Shown: positions 10,601-25,600 of the stretch, in pieces
How positions within the stretch are numbered: position 1 is the stretch's first letter
How the letters are laid out: each line of letters opens with the position of its first letter
Assembly (NCBI RefSeq): GCF_003590095.1
Contig: NC_039478.1
Location: 2,914,001 to 2,978,000 of the forward strand
Direction of reading: 5' to 3'
Source of the DNA: Trichoplusia ni
Lineage: Eukaryota > Arthropoda > Insecta > Lepidoptera > Noctuidae
Length of the DNA stretch: 64,000 nucleotides
Notes under the pieces: generated by a model
Database searches by the model: none
What the model saw: the letters and a program-made list of their open reading frames with translations, nothing else
Told to the model about the DNA's origin: nothing
Made by a program: the position numbers and the translations under genes

Positions 10601-13600
10601 TATTAATAATTTGCTATACAATAAGGCACAATAGTTGCTATAGAAGTATATTGAAATCGCAAATAAATACCACTTTTCGAATGCTAGCGGTTCATTCCGA
10701 TAAGACTGAAGTTTTTTTACCATGCCATATATTGGGCTGTCAGTTTGTTTTTTTTCCTTGTCGTTTTAACTTTATAGTGTCACATTTATAGTAGCGTCAA
10801 CGCAGCGTGTGGCTAGTACCCCAAGGCTGTCCAAAATTTTTGTTGGAAAAAATAACCTGACTGAAAAAGTTGTGTCCTGTAAAATGTTCAGAAGTTTCTC
10901 ATCCCTGTCCTTTAAGTATCGAGTTATTTATTTCTCTACTTTTACAGTATTGATCCTTGGTCACTCTCAGACTACCCAGCCCGACCTTGAAGAATTAACT
11001 CACTTCTTGAACTATCAGGTTTCATTTGAAGGGCCTTTGGACTTACTCTAATGATATAGATGTATACATTTTGACGTATCTCCTTATGTACTTATGGGCC
11101 CATTCTTTTGCTTTCATAACATTTTAGTTCGCTTTACTGGGATTATGGATAAGATGGTGTACATAAGTTTAGTCTAACACCTCTATATAGTTTTACTAGC
11201 ATTTTATCATTAGAATTATTGACTTCCTTGATTACAAAATTTAAATCTCACATAAACTGCAGGTAACTTTTTTAGTCGTCTTCTATCGGATTATCCCGCC
11301 CAGATTTTCTCGACTATTGATAACGCTGTCTCTATAATGAAAGAAACATTTCTTTTAAGTTTACACTTCATGGATCTTTCTAAGTCCTCGTCAAGACAAA
11401 TTCGATAAGGTTCTATCAGTTTACAGTGGAGTGTTGAGCCTCGTCCAGATCCTGCATTAGGTCAGCTCCATGTTATCATAATATTCCGTATGTCGCAATA
11501 AACAAATGCATGTAAATTTTCAGCTTAATCAAAAACCGGAACTAAGGCCGTTTAACTTGGTTTTCATACAGGCAAAGGGACATGTGAAAGTAAAAAAAAG
11601 CATTTTATATCTTAGCACGGCCTAAAAAACAATGATCATATATAAGTCACCATGCGAAAATCACGGAGCAAGACACAAACATTTTCGTGATCCACGAATA
11701 CTTGTTCCGAGTCTGGTTGTCTTTGTGCAAGTGCCTACCATGTTTGAGAAACAAAAACAAAAATTTTGAAAGGCCCTACTTTAGAAATAAAAGCATGGGT
11801 CGGTAGTAATATAGCGATTTTAATTAAATTCCTTGAATAGTAATTGTAGTACAGAGTTAATATTCTAACGATACAGTTTTCTCGCGAGAACCGTGACCTC
11901 ATCGTTTCTGCATAACAAATAAAGTTTTTATGACCATACCAATTAAGTAAGGACTTTTACCACAAAGTTAAAGTGAGATAAGGAACCGACTCGATGAGTA
12001 TACAAACTTCTTGATGTAAGTAACATACTTTGCACCCAAATAGCTGTAAAGAACTTATTTTATTATAGCCTGTTGCTGGCACTAAATAAAAAAGAGAGTT
12101 TGACTAAAGATTGTAAAACTTTTACGCTTTATTACCTTCTTTAAGAACACCCAAAGAGAACCGTCTCTTGTTTATTACAAAGAAAGCGAGGGCCTAAAAC
12201 AGCCCTTTATAATAACACCTTTTTCCTTTCAGAACAATTGCAAACTTCCAAATTTTCAAAGCCAATACCATCAAAATATGTGAGAGGTTTGCGCACACGC
12301 GCCTTCATGAACTGAAGTCGTGAAGTATCGGTAACTCAGCAATAAAAACTCAACCGAGGAATTACAACAACCAAATAAATCTTTTAAAATCTAAATTGAA
12401 ATAAAAAAGTGATGCAAAACAAATGACAGTCGGGACTTTTCTATCCGTCTTAGAGAGCTGTGTAATTTCGTTTGCTAGTCTTACAGGATCAGACAAGCGT
12501 GTAATACGAAGTGCAATGTAAATTCTTAGACATAAGATTGATATTTGTTTGAACGTGATGTTGAAACAAAAGCTTTTCTTTACAACACTATAAATTCAAT
12601 TGTTTTGCTTTCGAATGACGAATTTGTTGACACTACTGTTTTGTTTATCAGAAATGAAGCACGCAAAGTATTGTTGACACTTAATAATATATTATAAATG
12701 ATAAGAGTAAATACCTATTTCTATTATATTCTCAGAATATTTCAATACGAAATTACGAACAAACTAGTAATTTATTCTTAATTAACTTACCTCTGAAAGC
12801 TTTAGACCTCCAGATACCGCACTTAAATTACTAATACTTAACTTGGGTACTTAAGATACGTGACAAATTTTAAATAAGACCCTAAACTATATCAAATATT
12901 ATCATATGACATACCAATAACTACTTGTTCCTTTTCCATAAGATGGGAAATGTCTAGACCGACATTAGTGGCCAAAAAGTGCATAAAATAAGTTCCGTCT
13001 CAGTGTGCGTCGTACAAAAATATAAAATATAATGGCGTAGATACAAAATTCTTAAAACAAATACTCTGATCAATAATATCTTGTGTTACAAGCATAAATT
13101 GTGTGGTAAACAAGTATTCAGTGTGACCTAACTTTTTAATCACCCGTATAACGTTCGCTCGGTTAGTTTCCTGATAAATAGTTGTCTTTTCGGCTTTATT
13201 TGACCTAAATATACCAGTCTATGTAATGAGTATTTCATTCTCACGCTTATAATATATTTTTTACACTGATAAAAAAGGAACGCAAAAAAGAGAGAAATAA
13301 TAACGATGCAGGGATTTTTTTATAATCTAAATACTTATAAGTAATCTCAAAATCTCAGCGTGAATACTAACGTATAGCACTTACATCTTATTGAGATCAC
13401 AAAAGCTCAAATCGTCTGACCTTATTTTCAGGCAATCCATAAAATGCTATCATTAAAAAAAAGAAAAAAATTCTGGCTGCAGGCATCTAGAACCAAAGCC
13501 AAATTACTCGGAAACGGTATCATTTAAATCTCGGCATTTGCTAATCGATTAAAAAAAATATGTTGATAAAGATTTTATTGATAAAGAAAATGTTTGTCAC

Positions 13601-16600
13601 CAATGTTTGTGCCAAACTTAGTTCTAATTTATTAACTTATCTTCAGCTGATTATAATAAGTTGTAAGTAGAGTAGTTACATTTCCATGAAATCAGTAAGC
13701 TTATCATAATTTGCGTTTTATAGACAAAGTTGCACGCGTTCAGGATGCATTGTATTATATTATTATAAGTTGCAGGAAACATTGCTTTAATATTCACACC
13801 ATAGAAATCTAAATAATAAGGTAATATTATTTAGATTTCTATGATTCACACATGAACGAAAACAAAAATCAAAGTCAACGCAATTCGCTGTGATAAATTG
13901 ATTATTACCACTAAAATACCGTCTTCATAGTTCCATTTAAGTAGTACTAAAATAGTCGTCTAAACGCCACTAACTTACAATACGTACGTGTCTGTGCCAC
14001 AACAATGTATTAGAACGGCATAAACGTATTTACGGGGGAGACGTTTCTCATTCTTCATGTCGTATCTTAAGTAGTGGCTTACTTAATATTCAGACGACAC
14101 CCGTATTCGTTACATGAGCCGCAAGACTGACGTCATCGGTATTTTGTTATAAAATGACATTTCTATTCAGCTAACCAATATCAAGAGCATTCTAATTCTC
14201 GAACGTTGCAGCTGTGGAAGAGAGATGCTAATACATCTTGTATTGCTCTATCTCACTCAGTCTAACTTTATGAGGTGAGTGTAGGTTAAGAGGAAGTTTA
14301 AATCCATTTTGCACATAAGTCATACTACCAGTATTGAGTTCTTGCGGCTAACAATTTGACCTCAAGACTAGCAGATTGTCTCTATTCAAGCTTTTTGCCG
14401 GAGTGCAATTTGTACAGTATTATGAAAATTTTACTTGGAAAAAGGTCGAATAATAAATTGAGCTGCAGTTTTACATGCATTTGTAATAGTTGGGGGAACT
14501 TGTAATACTTTGCTGGCACTACCACTTTGCCGAGCAGGCATTTTGACTTGTAATGTTACATGAAACGCGACTTACGTATCTCAAAGACGTTCTCACCCAT
14601 CTTAAGACATAACTGATTGACTACTGATGCTACTCTTCAACTTTTAAGAAATTTGCTAAATATGGTCAAATCTTTCCAAATGTATTTCGGCCCAGCTTTT
14701 TCCCTAGGTATGTTGACATCGGTTTATCGTTTTTTCGCATGGAACATCAGACTATCTGATTTGCACAATCCATTTATCTTGGTAACAGACACACAGTCCC
14801 ATAGTAACCTGTACCAATTAAATGATTATTTCAAGTTTTCAGGTTTATTACGAAACAAATAAGATTAAAAAATAAATACGTTTTATTTCGATAAAATTAT
14901 AAAAGAAGATACCTATAAAAGTAGGTCACGAGCTAAATCTCCTTTTTGAAATTAATATTCTATTCAATCAACAATATCAGATAATCGGTTTTCTAGCGTT
15001 TTACGGGATTTGTTTGTTATCCTTGAACTATGCCTCTGTTGTAATAAACTGGGTTCCGTATCCAAAGGGTAAATACGAAACTATAAAACTTCGGCTGTAA
15101 GTCCGTTTGTCACCATAGTGTATCTCACAAATTGTGATGGCTAAAAATTTTCACGGGTGTGTACATGGTTGTCGCTTTAACAAGAAATAAAATATCTAAA
15201 TCGAGGTTAAGCATCGATCGGTATTAATAAAGGCCTTTTTTTGCTCATTAGTTTTTATTTGCCTAATCCTACTGGCTAGTCGCCAATTCGACTCACACTT
15301 GACCAGTAAGTATTTTCTTCTAAATCAAATCACAAATAACCTTAGTCGTCCAAAGTTTAATGCATAATCGGATTAGGTATTATAGAGTAATACGGTTCTA
15401 GAATTTTAAATATGATTATATAATTTGATGGCTTATTTTAACGTTCATAACGTTCAAGATAGGTTTAACTTTTTACGTTCAGTTTTTGTATTAAATCACC
15501 CGATATTCAGGGTAAAATTTTACCAACCTAAAGAATTGATATTTAAAAATAGTGCTATATGAATTTGATTTTATAATAACGTAAAATATAAAAAATATTA
15601 TGAAGGTGCCCTTGACTACCTAACAGTCCTTAGAAATCCTTATTAAAACTCTAAATAACTTGTAAGCGCCTGAAGCAGTTGTGTTAGTTATTTTTGTAAT
15701 TACAGGCCCGATCTCTTCGTTTGTAGAATTAAGCCTTTCGGCTTGCTGTATTGTAAACGAAACTTAATTATTGTACGCTCTAAAATCAGTTTTATTATAA
15801 GTATAGTAAGGACTTATATTTTGCTGCGTATTTCTTCACTTTGATGATAAATTGTATCGTTTAGAAACGAGGCAGTATTTGGAATCGAGAATATTATTGC
15901 TTTATTGGAAATCTTCATTAAATTATCCGAAGTCCAAGTGCTCCTAATGTAGTGATATCTCACACGGCGAAAATCCCAATTAATCAATAACTTTAAAAGA
16001 GGTTCTAATCTAAAGTTGCTGAGATTCTTAAAAATGAGTTAACAGAAGAGTGTTCTTTTTTTACTAACTTTTATTTTTCCCACAAATTGAACGGTATCAA
16101 AACTCATTTTATCGTCGTGTGATCGGCAGGGTGATATTGTCAGGGCCTATTCGAGTGAGACATGACGGTCACGTCATACGTTACTACTCCTGCAAACGAC
16201 TCTACTTTGAGGATATGACGAAACCATAGAAAAGGAAAACCCCAGAAGGGGGAAATGAGGAAAACATTTTTCAAGTTAAGAAAACAAACCACTTACTAAA
16301 GTTTATTTTTTGTTGAAAGACCTGATTCCTTAATTATTAGAAAATCATTACATTATTAGAAGGATGAAATTGACAAAATTCATAATAGCTTGTTTATAAG
16401 ACTTTTTTTTTTAAGCCAGCCCAGTTTGTTAATAAACTGCATTTTCCATTTATTTAAGTTCATCTTCAAACATGAAAGTGAAATATCACTTGTTCCAATA
16501 AAAATGTAATTTATCTATGGAAATTAAATAAGCCTATTTTAATTTGTAGCATTTTTTGGACTAGGATGATATCACTTTTAGTACTCATGTCATGTTTACC

Positions 16601-19600
16601 ATATCTGCGACATAACTGCGACTATTTTTTCTTCTTTCTTTCATTCTTCATTCATTTTCATTCAAGATTGAGACAGTGAGAGAGAGGTCTTCGTCAAATT
16701 AATCAATAGAAATCTTAAGTTGTCTTCGTCAAATTAAAAATTAAATGAACTCTCTTGAACTAATTATATTTAAGCTGTATATCTATTTTTGTCACTATCT
16801 AGAATAGATGTTTCTACAAATATTATGGCAGTTATTAAAGTTGTTTATCAAGTTACGTAAACAATTTTGATGTTGGCATTATTTTGTCTAAGTCTCTTTT
16901 GTTTATTTATTTTCATAAACATTCTAAGAGGTATCTATTCCCTAGAATAAAACTCTTCAAATCGTTATTTTGCTTTTAATACAAATAAGAGAAATAATTT
17001 ATAAATATGTCTTTGATCAGCATCAGCCCTTTTTGCCCTGCATCGACTAACCAAGGTTTTATTCAAGGAGAGCTGTTTTCTTCATTATACTCTTGAATCG
17101 GCCGCTTAAGCGCCTAATGGCCAATCATGAGATCAATATACAAATGCTCCTTTTTCCTGTTGCATTACTCAACGTTTATTTCTATTGAACAGACTTTGAC
17201 TGGTTTGTACCTACCTCACATTTTCTTTGTGTCACCTATTCGCCCTGGCGACTTTGGTTTACACAAGTTATTTATAGATTTTTTTAATACATTCTATGGT
17301 TAACTATTGTGGAGACAAATAAATGAATTCTACACCTTTTTCTATGGTAGCATAATATGATATATGTTAACTTTTGTGGAGAAAAATAAATAAATTATCA
17401 CTTACAACTTTTTTTCTGATATACCTACACTTACCATTATTGTTTGATCATAATATGTTCAAAGGATCATCTAATTTGATATAAACACTAAATATACGAG
17501 AATAAAAGACTTTCTTCGAAAAAACTTCATAACATTTTCCCATTTTCCAAAATAAACCGGCATCGCAGTCGGGATTCTTCTTTATCCTCCTCGGAGGAGG
17601 GAATTATGTAGTGTCAGACTCCTTCTGACTAATCCTGAATCGCCATACAACGTCTTTATCGTTCATGATGCGTGGGAATGCATTGCAATTCATATATTTT
17701 TCACATATTTTTTTGACGAAATTAATCCTTATTCAGTACAGATTTTTATATCTCAATATTTCAAAACTTGTTTTATAGTAAAACGACTTCAACAACTCGG
17801 GTATATAAGGGTAAAAATTAATGTTAAAGCATAGAACCCTTCGTCAAACGACTAGACTGACCGGAGTTTTTAAGCTTGTACCCAGTAATAAATACTGGTG
17901 TTAATTAACTTAATTTATTGGTAATATCGTACCCTTTAATTTCGTTTGTACGTTACAGTGTGTGTAACATGAACAGACAAGGCTGATGCGGGTCCCTCCT
18001 ATTTTATTCGGAAACACGAATCTAATTAGAATTTCGAAATTTGTTTTTACTTAAAATTGATGTAATGAGAATCTAAATGGCATAAAGGTTACATGGATAG
18101 TCATTAAAATTGAAATAAATGTGCTTATAAATTTAATTGCAGATTAATGGAGAAGTCATTTGCGCTTAACTAATGATTTGAATTTTAGTTAAATTTTTAA
18201 CATATTAAGAGAAAACACACGAAAATTTAAGAAGAGTTACAATAACTTATTTCCCATTCTGCTGCAAAGATCTGCTTAAATATGCACCAAAAACACATCA
18301 AACATTGACAGTCAATATCAGTCAAAGCGTTTATGAGCATAAATGCGAAACACCAAATACTCATAAAGGCATTTTTATCGCTATTCTAAAGTAAATAGCA
18401 AGGACGGACTTCATTTATATTTAAAACAAAATAAAATACCTACATATTATATATTATTTTAAAAGTATTTTTTTTAATCTATTGGATTTAGCTTAACCTA
18501 GGTATTAACTTTTGTAGCTAACTTAAGTATCTACTAGTACTGTAGTTCCGAAGAGGTTTTAATTGAATGTACTCTGTAGGCTCCAGACTAGACAAGATTT
18601 AACCGCAGCCTAAAGCAGCGTGGAGTAACTCAATTACAAAACCAGCTCTTTAATCTATTACGTGACAAACTATCTTAATACTAACCTACATCTGGATATA
18701 TGGAAATTATGTCTCTAATTACCGTTTAATAAAACTTTTGTAATTCCAGCTAATAGGACGGAAAGACGGATAAAGTTGATTAAACTGCATTATTTTGTTT
18801 AATAACAGTCATTGTTCGAGAATTATTGTAATAAACCTTGCAATTTAAAATAGCAAGTTGCAAAAATATTTCCTTTTTTAAACATGTATATAGGCTACTA
18901 GCAACAACTCCTGTCTCCGCCTGCATAGATAATCAAATAACATCTATCTTTGAGCTCAATTTCACCAATGTTCGTTAAGTTGTTTTTGCGCAAGAGAGAG
19001 AGCAAAGAATCTGCTTGCGTCCTCACAAACTTTTGAGTTTATTACATTACTCTTAAATATTCAACACGTAAACCAGATAGTCGGTACATGAGTTCAAACT
19101 GTTCGTTTATTCTGGACAAAATTTCCTGCGAAGCTATGCTCAATAGTTAACAAAATATCTGATTAAGTTATCGTATTCGATCCATTGGTTACTAGCAGAA
19201 TATGTATGGAGACATTTAATTCTGCTTGCTGGCTTTAGATAGACGGGAAAATGTCAGAGCTTGCAGTATTTCTCGAGTTACATTTTAGAATGGATTTTTA
19301 AACTTAGGACCTACTAAATTCCAACTAATAAAGCGTTTTGTTGCTCTTCGGTCACTTATTCATGAATGAAACGACAACGAATCGCAAAGCTCAGGGTTTC
19401 CTTAAATTAGACTAAAATAATCAAATCGGTTGGGTAACAAATGAGTACGCTCAACCACAATCTTTAGGTGTTGCCTCATAAATAGAGTTTCATTTTTCCC
19501 ACGTTTTTATACATTCATTTCCTTGTTTGTTTTTATTTGTTTGTCGTTCCGATGGATGCTTGCAACTAAATTTTGAGGCACTTCCCGATAAGCTACCAGG

Positions 19601-22600
19601 CTGAAATTTTCAGGGTAGCTTGAAATCTGATGACAGTGCAATTTATAGCTGGACCGATTTTGATATAAAAAATAATGGAGTGGCAATTAAAAACGTGGGT
19701 TTTTAGATTTTTTTAATCTATTATTTACATTTGCCTTACGCCACCCTAAAAAGAATAATACCTACATGGTGTATTTTATCTAGAATTTAATATTAAAACG
19801 AAATGTTTTCATGAAATTAGTCCGCATTTGAATATGTCGCGAAGTACTGTTGCGCATAGTAATAAGTTGACGGAAAGTGCAGTTTTATTTCAGTCACCCC
19901 GTTTCTATGATTAGAAGTATATGACATACCATATGGTACTCACTTATGTTGCATTTTAGTACATACATTAAAACGATTCCATTGGGAATATTGACTGTAG
20001 GTACGTTCAACTTTAGAATTCAGTTTCTAATAGTAAGTAAGTTTCTCATTCTTTGATTTTGTATGCGGATACTATTATGAATTTTCGGATTCAAACCCAG
20101 AATGTATTTAGCCGCCGACTGTTCGGAATTTAACCAGTATTTTTTTGTTTTTATGTACGAAGTTGTAAAGTCTTTATGCATGACACTTATATTATGTCTG
20201 TCACCCCCCGATTTGCGGCTGTCTACAACCAAAAATATTAATTAATATCTTTCCATACTTTATATATTCAACAACTTTCACGGTGGGCCTTTTTTGCAGT
20301 CATCCTTTCACAGAACGTTTGCTTTGAAAAAAGTCTTATGTTTATTTTAGTGGTCTCACGACAGCCTGCAACTACTGCAATAATTTAAGTATAAACCCTG
20401 ATGAAATAACCCAAATATGTTTTGGCAACGCCAACATTTTGGCAACGTAACATGCTTTTTAAATGTTAAATATTTTGCGGTATAAAAATTACATCATATT
20501 TTATATCTGCAAATTCACAATATACACCTAAATACTAACAGTACTTATTGATGAGATATAAAACTGATATTTTATTGACATCACAAAAGCTTTGACAATG
20601 ACCTAGAATAATGTACACTTGATGACTTAGTTAAAAGGGGCAAAGCAAGCAATAATGAGGAGTACAACTTAAGTACGTCCTAACATTATAATTATTGTTA
20701 GTATCTTAAACGAAGGACCTTCGATAAAATAAACATCTTAAACAGTTTATATTTATTCAAGGAGATGATATTCTTTAGCTAAGAAGTTAAAATTTATTGA
20801 TGTAACTTTTAATAGTATATTTTGCCTGTCTGCTAGGTACTCTGTCGCAACTTCAGCAATTACCCGATTTTATTAAAATTTAGTAAGGGGCTAGTAAAAT
20901 TTAAAAACTTCAAGTAAAAATACTTTTTGCTGCGACCTACGCAACCTAAAGCGCTTGTCATTGATTGAGACAAAATATTCGTCTGGGAATTCCAACAAAA
21001 ATACGTCGAATACAAATTAATTAATTTAGAATTCTTTTAAAAATATTGGCATTTTTCATCAGCTGTTTTGACGTCATTCGTCAGACATAAACAACAGAAA
21101 TTATAACCCTTTTGACATGCACAAGAACAGTCGCGAACAAAAACGAAAATTGTACGTAAGAGTACATTCACACACAATTTGCTTGATTGTTTTATTTCAA
21201 TTCACATTCAATAGGTGTTCACTTCGCTCAGCCAATTACGTGATGTCTGATCTATGTCTAGATATTGTCACTTAAATGTCATAGTGTAATTATTTTTTAC
21301 TTGATAAAGTAGACTATCTTTAAAAAATTGGACGCTCAAATTGACGTAACAAATCGAGCACGAGTAGCTAGCCATATATTATGTTATGAGAGAAATGTTG
21401 TTGCTTACAAGAAATCTACGAAATTATATTATTATAAATGGTGTTGGATTTCTTGTACGCGAACTAACATCAATATTAAAGACTGCTATCATTAATCAAC
21501 ATTCATTGAGAAGTAAGAATGGATATATTATAGCAAGTTATTAAGAAAAAATATCTCTACTTGTGAGAGAGTTGTAACTATCTCTACTTGCCCATTCCCT
21601 GATACAAATATTTCGGGTTCAAGTCTGTTACAGAGCATGAATTAGAACTTGTTAGAGTTCATATTAAGCTTTCAATAAGAAAGATTATTACAATTGTCAA
21701 ATACTTTGTAGAATGATATCCTACATACTATCAAACAAACAACCGCATAATGTTACTTTACACTTTCGTCACGCGTTCGTTAAGAAAACTACCAAAGTTC
21801 AACACTGCGGTATAATTGGCGTATTTACTTCCACGTGTGCATAAAATTTAATCTTTTTAAGAAGTATTTTTCAGATTGAGACGAGATGTTGACTTTCATG
21901 AAAACTTTAAAAACATTCACGATAAATTGTTTTTTTTTTGTTTTTTTTTCATTGTAAACAGTTTCTTTCTAATTAACTTTCTGTTATTAATTATAATATA
22001 TTTATAAATTCCACAATAAACACAATATTAATAAATTGAAATACGATCCGTCTGTTATGACCGCTCTAATCTATGAAAGTAAAGAATTAAAGTATAGAAA
22101 ATTCTAAGGCTACCGTAATCATAATTTCTTGTTGACCTTCTCCATACAAACTTTAAACTATCTGTTGCATTTTTATAATGAAATCACGGAAACGGAATTA
22201 ACGCGGTCATCCATGCATGCGATGAACGAGCTCTCCGAACGGATTTAATTCCGATCGCAGTCGCGTTCAAGGGTTCACTCTAGGCCGAACTGTGCGACAG
22301 CTGCAACAATCTTACTGTGTCAGTTGGTGATTACTGCGAGGTGATTAAAACATAGAGCTTATAAAAGGTATTTATGAATTTTCGCGTAAATTCCCAATCA
22401 GTAGATCGTCGAATATTATTTTTTAGATGTAGTTATTGTTATTAAATGATGCATCGGTTTTACTCACGCGTGTTTATCCTGAAACTTTACAAGAGTTGTT
22501 AGATGTGTGATTATTATTATATTGTTTATTTTATTGAAAAACCTTCGCAAGAAATGGCGTGGTGTATGCAATAGTTTAGTGCAGTGTTTTTGTATGGTAG

Positions 22601-25600
22601 TGATTCCTATAGTATCTCTATACATTCGTTATGTAGATTTTCTTTTATGCGGCCTTTCACGTATCCACATGTAATTTTCTTAAAAGGTTGAACTTTCTAG
22701 TATTAATATGATTTAAGGTTGTGTTTTAGGTAGCGGTTACCGTATAATGGATTAAAATGTGATTGGAGAAATTATTTTGAGTCTTAATGCCGAATATATA
22801 AGCGCCAAATTTAAAGACCATATATCTATCTGTTTTGAAACTTCAAATTGTGCGTTGAGGTAGGTTCATTAATAGATGCAGATAAACATTTTTTTTTATT
22901 GTTTATTTTATCAGTAGAAGGGTTTTGGTGTCTTTATCAATTCTGAATCAGTAATTAATAATACAAACATTCTGTTACTGTCGCTTCATATTTGTATACT
23001 TATTTAAGATAATCAGTTATAAGTTTACACCTGTTATACAAAAAAATAAGTATAGTTATGGAAGAAGATGACATGTTGCGCCGACCCCAAATAAAATAAT
23101 TGGGATAGGGGCAGGGGAATGATGATAATGATGATACAAAAAAATTTAAGATATCAACGTAATCGTCAATTTCACGAACGAATTCAAAAGTTTATTCTTA
23201 AGAATAATATTTTAATTCATCTAAAAAGATTTTAAAGAATATTTATTTGTGCCTCGATCACAGGAATGAGAGCAATACGTATACTATGAACTCATTAATT
23301 AAAAGTGGCCATTGTAAAAGCAAGACGGCGTATTAATATGTAAGTAGCGCCGTCTTGCTCCTAAAACGGTAACAGTTCTATTATAAAAGTTTATAATATC
23401 GAGTTGTCTTAGTACTGAAGATTAGCGCTGGCAAATGAACGAGACTTTATCAAAAAAAAATATTACTTTAAACTGATATGATTTGATGTATATGAAGTTT
23501 AAAGGGACGTAAAGAATCTACTAGTCGTCTATTTTTCCATTCCAAGAAAGATAAATTATAATGCCTCTTATAATGCTTCACAGAAGTCCGAATTTACAAT
23601 AGATCATGACTAAACGAAAAATAAAGATTATGTCAGAAGCTGATTTCAAGATGGTTTTTCTCGTCCAAGTAACAGCTCAACTAAATGCCTTTCAACGACT
23701 AGAATCGAACACAAAGGGTATCCCTATAAAAGATTTATTTTCATGAAATAATTTGGATCCTAAAGATTTTTTGGACGACTATTTACATAGTTTAGGAACA
23801 TCTGCTCGTTATCCCATACAATTGTATGAGAGTAACTGGGAGACATCGACAACAAGCAATTTTATAAATTCAAGGTCACCTTGTCTTGGCAATAACAATG
23901 ACTAGCTGTTGCCCGCGACTTCGTCCCCGTGGGAAGATATAAGTTATGATTTATACCTGCCCTGATTTTTTCACATTTTCCATTGTATCTTCGCTTCTAT
24001 TAGTCGCAGCGTGATGGTTTATAGCCTAAAGCCTTCCTCGATGAATGTCCATTCAACACAAAAATAATTTTTCAATTTGGACCAGTAGTTCCTGAGATTA
24101 GCGCGTTCAAACAAACAAACTCTTTAGCTTTATATATTAGTAGTATAGATTACGTCGATTTTGAATTATGAAACAAATATTTACATAATTTGTTCTTATC
24201 CTTATTCATATGGAGGACTTTCATTTTCCATCACATTTCTTTTGTGTACGTATTTTGAATCGACTTTTTTACCAAAAATATTCTTTCTCTGTCGCTTAGA
24301 ATTTTTTGAAGGACGCAAAAATGGAACCTTTGTGATGAAAATTCGATCCATCATTCATATGAGTTATTTTTTAGGGCACGTGATTGATCAAACGGCTTAC
24401 GTAAAACTGTCTGGTCAGTTTTGATGTCGAAATACGAAGGTTTATGGAGAAAAAATGATGAAGCAGTATTACATATTCTATGATAGTCGCTTCCTATAAT
24501 GACTGCTCTCTAAAATACTTTAAAATTGAATGAATGTAGTTAATAAAGTTATGTTAATATAGTTTAACCTACATGATTTTTGTTTCTTTATTACATATTT
24601 TTTCTGAAGAACCCAACGTTTTTTTTTTACCTATGTGCCTGGTACACGTTAATTAGAATTTAAAGGACTCAATAAGCTCCAAGAGTAAGAGAACGGTTGA
24701 TATTGAAAAATATGACTGCAAAGGACTACATACTTATAGCTAGCCCTTTCAATAGAAAAAGCTGAAATCATAGTACAAGCGCTAAACTTAATTTTATTAC
24801 AGGCAGCAGAAAGCGGCAATGTAGAAGATTTTATGCGGCTATACCTCAGTGAGCCATCGAGGCTGACTGTCAGGGACGGAAGGGGTCGTACTGCCGCTCA
24901 TCAGGCCGCTACCAGGAACAACACCAATATACTGCACTTTATCAACAACTATGGAGGAGGTAGGAGCATTCTTTTTTTTCAGCCACTCTTTGAATCTGGA
25001 AAAAAACAGCTCTATTTTTTTAATCGTAACATTTGCAGAAATGATGAAATGGCGAGGAGCTCGTGGCTAAGCTATAACCGCATAAGTGTTTCTATCACAG
25101 GTTAGGCTATGCTTGACGCGGTTGGTCCGTAGATGGGTGACCATCTTTGTCATAGCGAGTTCCTCCGTGTTTCGGAAGGCACGTTAAATTGTGGGTCCTG
25201 GCTGTTATTCCTACATCTTCGACAGTCGTTACAGGTAGTCAGAAGCTTGAAAAAGTCTGACAGCCTGTCTAACCAAGGGGTGTCGTGTTGCCCAGGTAAT
25301 TGGGTTGATGAGGTCAGATAGGCAGTTGCTCCTTGTAAAACACTGGTACTCAGCTGAAACCGGTTGGACTGGTAGCCAACCCCAACATAGTTGGGAAAAG
25401 GCTAGGCCGATGATGATTTGCAGATATGATAAATGGATTTCTATTGTTGAGATCTTTTCGACTTACAATGATTTTGAAGCTAAGAGACAGTTATAGAAAA
25501 TTAATTTATTAGTAAATGCAATTAGTAACAGTTAGTGGTATGCAAGTTTTAATTAATTACTTTCATACTTAGTAACTTTCTAGATCTAGGTTTGGTTCCA

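Larger units (their letters stand above)
7675..24802 (+). other. TrpA1 intron 1 (17.1 kb)
   Basis: This very long AT-rich intron runs from GTAAGT to a TTTTATTACAG acceptor. I saw no coding exon in it. It contains one copy of a dispersed repeat (19480-19735), a LINE-tail-like copy (23902-24150), a SINE tail (23058-23134), a foldback (13800-13843) and a smaller inverted repeat (23319-23359). A G+C-richer island near 22190-22340 might be an alternative promoter. The remainder shows nothing recognisable. Confidence 0.85.

Noticed and set aside
10809..11051. Eighty-codon open frame in TrpA1 intron 1
   Set aside because: It starts at GTG, has no flanking splice signals of quality and no recognisable motif.
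14617..14862. Eighty-one-codon open frame in intron 1
   Set aside because: It starts at TTG, has no domain and its composition matches the intron.
25133..25321. Plus-strand open frames near 25133-25496
   Set aside because: They are the interior and flank of the SINE-like copy in intron 2 and are not conserved between the two copies.
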